Origin: Devosia sp. LC5
GTDB lineage: Bacteria > Pseudomonadota > Alphaproteobacteria > Rhizobiales > Devosiaceae
NCBI RefSeq assembly: GCF_000735585.1
Contig: NZ_JNNO01000016.1
Location: 1-64,000, forward strand
Direction: 5' to 3'
DNA length: 64,000 nt
The notes beneath the pieces were generated by a model. The model was given only the letters and a program-made list of their open reading frames with translations, ran no database searches and was not told the DNA's origin. This document shows, one piece after another, positions 58,269 through 64,000 of the stretch; the stretch's first letter is position 1; each line of letters begins with the position of its first letter. The position numbers and the translations under genes are program-made.

Positions 58269-59297
58269 TCAGGCGGCGCGATCCAGTTCGCCCGTCCAGG
58301 TGCCCAGCGCCGCCAGGGAATTCATGTGGGCGCGGTGGCTGAAAGCGGCTTGAGCCTGGGGGAAGTTTTCGCGGCGGCCCGCCCAGGTGCGCAGGGCAAC
58401 GTTCTGCAGCGCGCGGCCATAGGAGAAGGTCATCGGCCAAGGCTTGCCGGGGATCCGGTTCATGGCCGACAGATGCGCGGTGGCTTCTTCGTCGGTCTGC
58501 CCACCCGAGAGGAACGCAATGCCGGGCACGGCGGCGGGCACATGCTCGCGCAACACTTCAACCGTGCGCTTGGCGACGTCCTCAACCGAAGGACGATCGC
58601 GTGAATTGATGCCGGGCAGCACCATATTGGGCTTGAGCAGCATGCCGGAGAGATCGACGCCGGCCAGCCGCAATTCCTTGAACACGTTTTCCAGCACTTC
58701 GCCGGTTACGGTCGCGCAGCGCTCCAGGGAATGGTTGCCCGGCTCGCCATCGCCCACCACTTCGGGTTCGACCACCGGCACGATGCCGGCTTCCTGGCAG
58801 AGAATGGCATAGCGGGCCAGCGCATGGGCATTGGCGCGGATGTTGTTGCGGGTGGGGGCGATGTCATTGATGGTGATGACGGCGCGCCACTTGGCAAAGC
58901 CGGCGCCCAGGGCGGCATAGCGGGCGAGGCGCTGGCGCAAGCCATCAAGACCCTCGGTGATCTTTTCGCCGCCGTCGCCAGGCATGGGGAAGGTGCCGCG
59001 ATCGACCTTGATGCCGGGAATGACGTCGGCATCGGCCAGTATGGCGCGGAACGCGGTGCCATCGGCGGCCGATTGCTCCAGCGTTTCTTCGGTCAGGATG
59101 ACGCCCGAAATGTAGTTCTGCATCGCATTGGTCGAGCGGAACAGCATCTCGCGATAATCGCGGCGGAGATCGAGCGTATTGGGCAGGTTGATCTTGGCGA
59201 AACGCTTGCCGATGGTGCCTTCGGATTCGTCGGCAGCCAGAATGCCCTTGCCGGATTCCATCAATTTCTGCGCGATGGCGTTAAGCGACTTCGTCAT
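58269..59297 (-). CDS. fba: Class I fructose-bisphosphate aldolase
   Basis: 342 residues, Schiff-base aldolase of the eukaryote-like class I family. GILAADESEGTIGKRF (about 18-33), M-L-F-R-S-T, W-R-A-V-I-T-I (Lys region), and M-L-L-K-P-N-M-V-L-P-G with the catalytic Lys near 225 are visible. ATG at 59297 with GAGG nine bases before it is the likely start; TTG at 59312 is possible. Acts in glycolysis/gluconeogenesis. It is separated from pgk by a toxin-antitoxin pair and has its own terminator. Confidence 0.94.
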   Translation of the reverse strand: MTKSLNAIAQKLMESGKGILAADESEGTIGKRFAKINLPNTLDLRRDYREMLFRSTNAMQNYISGVILTEETLEQSAADGTAFRAILADADVIPGIKVDRGTFPMPGDGGEKITEGLDGLRQRLARYAALGAGFAKWRAVITINDIAPTRNNIRANAHALARYAILCQEAGIVPVVEPEVVGDGEPGNHSLERCATVTGEVLENVFKELRLAGVDLSGMLLKPNMVLPGINSRDRPSVEDVAKRTVEVLREHVPAAVPGIAFLSGGQTDEEATAHLSAMNRIPGKPWPMTFSYGRALQNVALRTWAGRRENFPQAQAAFSHRAHMNSLAALGTWTGELDRAA

Positions 59298-59396
59298 GGA
59301 TATCAGCCTCAAGTGGTGAACTTGGTGGCAGATTAGACTTTCGTCACGCCGGCTTCGATTAGACCTAGGGCTATTCGACCAAAGACGGATGGCGGA

Positions 59397-59681
59397 TCAA
59401 TCTGGTTCCGGCCAGATGCGGGAAGTGTGCATGACCCGGAGTACCCAGACATGATCGGACTGCACCCGGTAGACGAGGATGTAGTTGCTTCCGGCAATTG
59501 AAAGCTCGCGCGTTCCTGGCACACGCCCTATTCGTCCCAGACCAGGAAGTTGCCTTAATTGATCAGCGCGTTCCTGAAATCGCTCGTCCAACTGCAATGC
59601 GGCAGCCGAATTGCTGACCTCAACGTAGGCGTAGATGAGTTCGCGGTCCCGCCTTGCGGCCTCCGTCCACCGCAGTCTCAT
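59397..59681 (-). CDS. RelE/ParE-family toxin
   Basis: 94 residues: MRLRWTEAARRDRELIYAYVEV opening, R-Q-L-P-G-L-G-R-I-G-R-V-P-G-T-R-E-L and Y-I-L-V-Y-R-V, then V-L-R-V-M-H-T-S-R, the usual terminal R/H motif of ParE/RelE. It overlaps the antitoxin gene by four bases (ATGA). Whether it cuts mRNA (RelE) or inhibits gyrase (ParE) cannot be told. Inserted between pgk and fba. Confidence 0.92.
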   Translation of the reverse strand: MRLRWTEAARRDRELIYAYVEVSNSAAALQLDERFQERADQLRQLPGLGRIGRVPGTRELSIAGSNYILVYRVQSDHVWVLRVMHTSRIWPEPD

Positions 59682-59980
59682 TTCGTGCTGAGCGCATGCA
59701 GCGTTGCTGCTCTTTTCTCGGCGAAAAATGCTTCTACTTCTTCAGAAGAATAACCCGGATGTGGGTCATCCAGCGCTTCCTGCACCTTTGCGCGGAACCA
59801 CTTGTCGTAAGCCTCCGGGTCGGTAGTAAGGCCCGCCGGCAGTGCACCTTCATTGGCAACACGCGTCAGCAGAATCCGCACCGCATCGGAGACTGTTAAG
59901 CCCATAGTGTCGAGAACCGCAGTTGCTCGGTCCTTGATGTCGGCGTCAATGCGAGTCTGGATGAGTGCGTTCGCCGCCAT
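59678..59980 (-). CDS. RelB/DinJ-family antitoxin
   Basis: 100 residues: N-terminal ribbon-helix-helix LIQTRIDADIKDRATAVLDTMGLTVSDAVRILLTRVANEGALP, typical of RelB/DinJ, then a linker PEAYDKWFRAKVQEAL and a C-terminal helix that should wrap the toxin. First gene of the pair; it represses its own promoter, where a perfect 12-bp dyad lies 19 bp upstream. Confidence 0.94.
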   Translation of the reverse strand: MAANALIQTRIDADIKDRATAVLDTMGLTVSDAVRILLTRVANEGALPAGLTTDPEAYDKWFRAKVQEALDDPHPGYSSEEVEAFFAEKRAATLHALSTK

Positions 59981-59998
59981 GAGAAAGCTCCTTTGCGA

Positions 59999-60026
59999 AC
60001 AATGTAATGCAGATGCATTACATTGT
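59999..60026. promoter_or_regulatory. Toxin-antitoxin operator
   Basis: Perfect inverted repeat ACAATGTAATGC-AGAT-GCATTACATTGT with 12-bp arms, 19 bp upstream of the antitoxin start. Ribbon-helix-helix dimers bind such dyads. Confidence 0.8.
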
Positions 60027-60035
60027 CCATGGAGA

Positions 60036-61238
60036 TCATTTTTTCAGCGCTTCCACGCCCGGCAGGGGCTTGCCTTCCATCCATTCGAGGAAGGCGCCGC
60101 CGGCGGTGGAGACATAGGTGAAGGCGTCCTTGACGCCGGCATGGGCGAGGGCCGAAACCGTGTCGCCGCCGCCGGCGACCGAGATCAGCTTGCCGGCATG
60201 GGTTCGTTCGGCGGCATATTTGGCGATGGCCACGGTGCCCGCATCAAACGGGTTCATTTCGAAAGCGCCCATGGGGCCGTTCCAGACGATGGTGTGGGCT
60301 TCATCGATCGCGCCCTTGATGCGCTCGACCGAAGAGGGGCCGATATCCAGGATCATGCCGTCGGGATCGATGGCATCCACGCCATAAAGGCGCGTGGGGG
60401 CGTCGGCCTTGAAGTGCCAGGCGACGACCGCGTCGATCGGCAGGATGATGGCACAGCTGGCCTTGTCGGCCTTGTCCATGATGCGCAGGGCGGTTTCGGC
60501 CAGGTCCTTTTCGGCCAGCGACTTACCCACGCCATAGCCCTGGGCGTGGAGGAAGGTATTGGCCATGCCGCCGCCGATGACCAGCCCATCGACCTTGGTC
60601 ACGAGGTTTTCCAGCAGATCGATCTTGGAGGAAACCTTGGCGCCGCCGACAATGGCGATGACCGGTTTTTTCGGCTTGCCGAGGCCTGCTTCGAGCGCTT
60701 CGAGTTCGGCCTGCATGGCGAGGCCCGCTGCGGCCGGCAGCAGATGCGCCAGCGCTTCGGTCGAGGCATGGGCGCGGTGGGCGGCCGAGAAGGCGTCGTT
60801 AACATAGACATCGCCAAGGCTGGCCATGCGCTGGGCCAATTCGGGATTGTTGGCTTCCTCGCCGGGATGGAAACGGGTGTTTTCGAGTACCAGAACCGAG
60901 CCCGCCGGCGCCTCGTCGATGGCTTGTTTGGCGGCGGCAACATCATTCCAGTCGGTGGCGACAAAACCCACCGGGTGCCCGGTTTCGTCGGCGACGGCGG
61001 CGCAGACCTGTTCGAGCGAGAATTCGGGATCGACCTTGCCCTTGGGCCGGCCGAAATGGCTGAGCAGGATGGCCTTGCCGTCATGCTTGACGATTTCGCG
61101 GATGGTGGGCACCAGCCGCTCAATGCGGGTGGCGTCACTGACCTTGCCGTCGGCAACCGGGACGTTGAGATCTGCCCGCAGCAGCACGCGCTTGTTGGTC
61201 AGGTCGAGTTCGTCGAGGGTCTTGAAGGTTGCGGTCAC
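60036..61238 (-). CDS. pgk: Phosphoglycerate kinase
   Basis: 400 residues. [28 protein letters not shown], and the nucleotide segment G-G-G-D-T-V (375 region) are all present. GTG at 61238 is preferred: GGAGG stands seven bases before it. The stop is only 10 bp from the toxin-antitoxin operator, and no terminator is seen between, so pgk read-through could reach the toxin genes. Confidence 0.96.
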   Translation of the reverse strand: MTATFKTLDELDLTNKRVLLRADLNVPVADGKVSDATRIERLVPTIREIVKHDGKAILLSHFGRPKGKVDPEFSLEQVCAAVADETGHPVGFVATDWNDVAAAKQAIDEAPAGSVLVLENTRFHPGEEANNPELAQRMASLGDVYVNDAFSAAHRAHASTEALAHLLPAAAGLAMQAELEALEAGLGKPKKPVIAIVGGAKVSSKIDLLENLVTKVDGLVIGGGMANTFLHAQGYGVGKSLAEKDLAETALRIMDKADKASCAIILPIDAVVAWHFKADAPTRLYGVDAIDPDGMILDIGPSSVERIKGAIDEAHTIVWNGPMGAFEMNPFDAGTVAIAKYAAERTHAGKLISVAGGGDTVSALAHAGVKDAFTYVSTAGGAFLEWMEGKPLPGVEALKK

Positions 61239-61321
61239 AGTCGGGCCTCCGGGCAAGTATAGGCCGTGGCGTAGCAGAGCAGGCGCGGAGGGGGAAGCCG
61301 GGGCGGCAAAAATCTGCGGCT

Positions 61322-61642
61322 TCAGGAGCCGGTGAAGACGCCGCGCAACAGGGTTCCGAGGAAGCAGAGGGGCAGCCCTGCCAGCGTCAGCAGGAGCAGC
61401 CAGCCCAGATCATCGACCAGCACATGGCGGGCGAAGCCATCGCTAGGCCAGGCGGCCAGCCCGACCCGGCGGCGGATGATGCGGTCGCGGATCAGCACAA
61501 ACCCGGCGGTCAGCGCCGGTGGCAGCGCCAGAATGGCCGGTTGCCCGGCAAAGCCGATCAGGACGGATGCAATCGGCATGCCCGCAAAGATGTGCCGCAT
61601 GATCTGGAACATGGTTGCTGGTGCCCCCAACGACATGAACAA
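61322..61642 (-). CDS. Unknown small membrane protein
   Basis: 106 residues with three hydrophobic stretches (about 10-30, 38-52, 75-98). No family recognised. It follows the glycolipid-binding-type gene by 39 bp on the same strand and precedes pgk by 83 bp. Start could also be the third codon. Its composition is like its neighbours. Real but unconfirmed. Confidence 0.55.
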   Translation of the reverse strand: MFMSLGAPATMFQIMRHIFAGMPIASVLIGFAGQPAILALPPALTAGFVLIRDRIIRRRVGLAAWPSDGFARHVLVDDLGWLLLLTLAGLPLCFLGTLLRGVFTGS

Positions 61643-61681
61643 GACCGATTCTGGGCTGATTTGATGACTCTGCGATGACGG

Positions 61682-62218
61682 CTATGGCGCCAGCGTAAAC
61701 AGGCCGGGATAGTCTATGACCAAGCCATCCCCATCCACTTCGAGCACCCGCTCGAAGCCATTGACACCCTGGAAGCGGAAATGGCCGGAATCGATCTGGG
61801 TATAGATCTGTTCGTTGCGCTGCACACTCATCTCGTCGCCGTCGATCCAGGCCATGGCGAAACGCTGCGGTGTGCCAACGGTCCATTGGCAGCGCCAGAT
61901 GGGCAGCGAATTGGTCAGCGGGGTGGGCCAGATATCGATATCGATGCAGCCCGCCAGACTGGGCAGCGGTTCGGCGCGATCGTCCGACCAATTGCCGGCG
62001 CCGTCGGAAAACAGCTCAAGCACCGCACCATCGGTGCGCTCGAGCCGCACTGTGCGAACCCGCTCGGTGTCGTCGAGCTTGATGCGGTAGAACAGGCCAT
62101 AGGCCGGCGTGACGATGGCACCACGAATGCGAGTGTCGCGGGGGGTCGAGACGACGTGGCAATGCTCAAGACTGACAGGGTCGAGTCCCCGCCAACGGAT
62201 GGATCGGTCCAGGCTCAT
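61682..62218 (-). CDS. Putative glycolipid-binding domain protein (DUF1089 type)
   Basis: 178 residues with a predominantly beta pattern. RWRGLDPVSLEHCHV, then G-x-x-Y-R-I-K-L-D, D-G-A-G-N-W, D-I-D-I-W-P-T-P-L-T-N-S-L-P-I-W and R-Y-T/Q-I-D-S-G-H-F-R-F fit the putative glycolipid-binding family (PF06475), which is related to a calycin-like fold. No signal peptide, so likely cytoplasmic. Function unknown. It lies between gap and pgk but is insulated from gap by a terminator. Confidence 0.78.
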   Translation of the reverse strand: MSLDRSIRWRGLDPVSLEHCHVVSTPRDTRIRGAIVTPAYGLFYRIKLDDTERVRTVRLERTDGAVLELFSDGAGNWSDDRAEPLPSLAGCIDIDIWPTPLTNSLPIWRCQWTVGTPQRFAMAWIDGDEMSVQRNEQIYTQIDSGHFRFQGVNGFERVLEVDGDGLVIDYPGLFTLAP

Positions 62219-62236
62219 GGCATGTCACCACACCTA

Positions 62237-62266
62237 AGAAAAATGGCGGCACTACGCGCCGCCATT
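62237..62266 (-). terminator. Rho-independent terminator of gap
   Basis: Stem AATGGCGGC/GCCGCCATT (62242-62250 with 62258-62266), loop 7 bases, and A5 before it on plus, so T5 after it on minus. Seven bases beyond the gap stop. Confidence 0.85.
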
Positions 62267-62272
62267 ATCAGG

Positions 62273-63280
62273 TCAGAGCGTCTTGCCCAGCGCCACGGCC
62301 GTGTCGGCCATGCGGTTGGAGAAGCCCCATTCATTGTCGTACCAGGAGAGGACCGCGACGAAATTGCCGTCCATCACCTTGGTCTGGTCCAGTGCCACGG
62401 TCGAGGAATGGCTGTCGCCATTGAAGTCGATCGAGACATTGGGGTGGATAGTGTAGCCCAGAATGCCCTTGAGGCTGGAATCGGCATATTTGCGCACGAT
62501 TTCGTTGATCTCGTCGGCCGTGGTGTTGCGCTTGGCGATGAACTTGAAGTCCACCAGCGACACGTTGGGGGTCGGTACGCGGATCGAGACGCCGTCCAGC
62601 TTGCCCTTGAGTTCGGGCAGCACCAGGCCAATTGCCTTGGCCGCGCCGGTCGAGGTCGGGATCTGGGAAAGGGCCGCAGCGCGGCCGCGATAGAGATCCT
62701 TGTGCATGGTGTCGAGCGTGGGCTGGTCACCGGTATAGGAATGGATGGTGGTCATCATTCCCTTGTCGATGCCCACGGTCTCGTTCAGCACATAGGCGAG
62801 CGGGGCCAGGCAATTGGTGGTGCAGGAGGCGTTGGAGACGATGATGTGCTCCTTGGCCAGCTTCTGGTGGTTGATGCCATAGACCACGGTCAGGTCGGCG
62901 GCCTCGCCGGGGGCAGAGATCAGCACCTTCTTGGCGCCGGCCTTGAGATGCATGGCCGCCTTGTCGCGGGTGGTGAAGATGCCGGTGCATTCGAGCGCAA
63001 TATCGACGCCCATGGCGGCGTGCGGCAGCTCTTCGGGGTTGCGGACGGCGGTTACCTTGATCGGGCCACGGCCGACATCGATAGTGTCGCCATCCACCTT
63101 CACTTCGCCGGGAAAGCGGCCGTGGACGCTATCGAAGCGGAACAGGTGGGCATTGGTCTCGACCGGGCCGAGGTCATTGATCGCAACGACTTCGATATCG
63201 GTGCGGCCGGATTCGATGATGGCGCGCAGGATATTGCGGCCGATACGGCCAAAACCATTGATGGCGACGCGAACTGCCAT
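62273..63280 (-). CDS. gap: Glyceraldehyde-3-phosphate dehydrogenase
   Basis: 335 residues. NAD motif [10 protein letters not shown], catalytic Cys153 in [12 protein letters not shown], and [12 protein letters not shown]. Asp at the end of the second strand is replaced by ND in VVAINDLG (about 36), as in NAD-specific forms. It lies 48 bp after tkt and is probably co-transcribed with it, ending at its own terminator. Confidence 0.97.
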   Translation of the reverse strand: MAVRVAINGFGRIGRNILRAIIESGRTDIEVVAINDLGPVETNAHLFRFDSVHGRFPGEVKVDGDTIDVGRGPIKVTAVRNPEELPHAAMGVDIALECTGIFTTRDKAAMHLKAGAKKVLISAPGEAADLTVVYGINHQKLAKEHIIVSNASCTTNCLAPLAYVLNETVGIDKGMMTTIHSYTGDQPTLDTMHKDLYRGRAAALSQIPTSTGAAKAIGLVLPELKGKLDGVSIRVPTPNVSLVDFKFIAKRNTTADEINEIVRKYADSSLKGILGYTIHPNVSIDFNGDSHSSTVALDQTKVMDGNFVAVLSWYDNEWGFSNRMADTAVALGKTL

Positions 63281-63327
63281 AGGAGGCTCCTCAAAGGTGG
63301 GAGGTGGGAAAGGGAGGCGGGGCTCTC

Positions 63328-64000
63328 TTACAACTGTGCGGTGACGGCTTCAACAACGGCTTTCGCCGTAATGCCAAAGTGGGAATAGAGCGCGTCGATC
63401 GGGCCGGAGGCGCCGAAGCTGTGCATGCCGATGAAGCGACCCTTGTCACCAAGCAGCTTGCTCCAGCTCATTTCGATGCCGGCTTCGATGGCGACGCGCA
63501 CCTTGGCATTGCCGTAGAGTTCGGCCTTGTAGGCATCGGACTGCTTGGCCAGCAATTCCATCGAGGGAACCGACACGACCTTGGCGGCAATGCCCTGTTC
63601 GGCGAGTTGCTTCTGGCCCTCGACGGCAATGGCGACTTCCGAGCCGGTCGCGAAGATCACGACGTCAGCATTTTTGTCGCCGGCAATGACATAGGCGCCC
63701 TTGGCCGACAGGTTTTCGGCCTGGTATTCGGTGCGCAGGGCCGGCAGGTTCTGGCGGGACAGGGCCAGGATCGAGGGCGCATGGGTCGATTCCAGCGCCA
63801 GCTGCCAGCATTCGAGCGCTTCAACGGCATCGGCCGGGCGGAAGACCAGCAGGTTCGGAATGGCGCGCAGGGCGGTCAGGTGTTCCACCGGCTGGTGGGT
63901 CGGGCCGTCTTCGCCCAGGCCGATCGAGTCATGGGTCATGACATAGATCGAGCGCACTTCCATCAGCGCGGCAAGGCGGATCGAGGGGCGCGCATAGTCG
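63328..64000 (-). CDS. tkt: Transketolase, 5' part outside window
   Basis: Only the last ~224 residues are in the window; the frame is open at base 63999. Seen are the pyrimidine-binding domain end ([22 protein letters not shown], with TPP-contact Asp and His), [10 protein letters not shown], and the C-terminal domain. Pentose phosphate/Calvin enzyme. The order tkt-gap-pgk-fba is common in rhizobia. Confidence 0.95.
   Translation of the reverse strand, partial: DYARPSIRLAALMEVRSIYVMTHDSIGLGEDGPTHQPVEHLTALRAIPNLLVFRPADAVEALECWQLALESTHAPSILALSRQNLPALRTEYQAENLSAKGAYVIAGDKNADVVIFATGSEVAIAVEGQKQLAEQGIAAKVVSVPSMELLAKQSDAYKAELYGNAKVRVAIEAGIEMSWSKLLGDKGRFIGMHSFGASGPIDALYSHFGITAKAVVEAVTAQL

Noticed and set aside
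61781..63388. Plus-strand 535-codon open frame opposite gap
   Set aside because: Shadow of gap and the glycolipid-binding-type gene; no ribosome site and no domain.
1..64000. CRISPR array, insertion sequence, prophage or rRNA operon
   Set aside because: No regularly spaced direct repeats, no transposase or phage structural genes, and no rRNA sequence seen on either strand.

Overview
The window is 64 kb of GC-rich chromosome from an alphaproteobacterium of the order Hyphomicrobiales. Devosia or a close relative is my best guess, from protein resemblance and gene order, not from a marker tree. Supporting signs are RirA-type iron boxes (TGA-N9-TCA), CtrA-type boxes (TTAA-N7-TTAA), a TrcR/DUF1013 protein, DUF1192 and DUF1465 proteins, a three-subunit proton-translocating transhydrogenase preceded by an aa3-oxidase subunit IV-like gene, a cysteine-free L31, and the tkt-gap-pgk-fba order. 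Nearly all of it reads as vertically inherited chromosome. There is no prophage, insertion sequence, CRISPR array, rRNA or convincing tRNA.

Layout. 1-1.8 kb: 3' end of pbpC. 1.8-10.7 kb: a complete haem-uptake locus. A TonB-dependent haem receptor is divergent from hemP-hmuSTUV, an unknown periplasmic protein, and exbB-exbD-tonB, with two iron boxes between the two transcription units. 10.9-15.0 kb: hydroxyproline catabolism (DapA-family deaminase, 4-hydroxyproline epimerase, FAD D-amino-acid oxidase/dehydrogenase) with a GntR regulator and two almost identical operators. 15.2-21.6 kb: a LysR regulator, pqqABCDE, a prolyl-aminopeptidase-like hydrolase in the same operon, and a convergent M19 dipeptidase. 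21.6-25.9 kb: an orphan sigma-54 response regulator behind a CtrA box, a YbaY/META-domain protein, and an M3 oligopeptidase. 25.9-30.0 kb: coxIV-like gene, pntAA-pntAB-pntB, and a small membrane protein.

30.0-42.2 kb is mixed: alpha/beta hydrolase, soxR-slyX, a membrane protein, a large SARP/STAND regulator, a TspO-like protein, a DsbA-family oxidoreductase, a lipase-like hydrolase, a Bcr/CflA exporter, rpsU, another hydrolase, and purEK. 42.2-54.8 kb: two divergent YdcH-like genes, a TSUP transporter, a KefB-type antiporter, trcR, a quinone oxidoreductase, DUF1192, a candidate CtrA-controlled small RNA, DUF1465, rpmE, an ABC exporter, a MotA/MotB-like stator pair, a 2H phosphoesterase, and a truncated haemoglobin. 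54.9-64 kb: suhB, efp, a Sel1-repeat protein, a divergent ThiE-like protein, fba, a RelBE-type toxin-antitoxin pair, pgk, two small genes, gap, and the 3' part of tkt.

How the genes fit together. The haem genes form one import machine: receptor, energiser, periplasmic binder, ABC importer and cytoplasmic haem handling. The hydroxyproline genes make a short degradative route under one repressor. The pqq genes make the PQQ cofactor, and the attached peptidase may help process the precursor. The Calvin/glycolytic block supplies central carbon enzymes. No complete new system stands out. The strongest unexplained signals are the pqq-linked peptidases, the candidate small RNA at about 48.2 kb, the CtrA box at the orphan sigma-54 regulator, the unknown protein in the haem operon, the histone-H1-like tail on PntA, and the stand-alone ZorAB-like stator pair.
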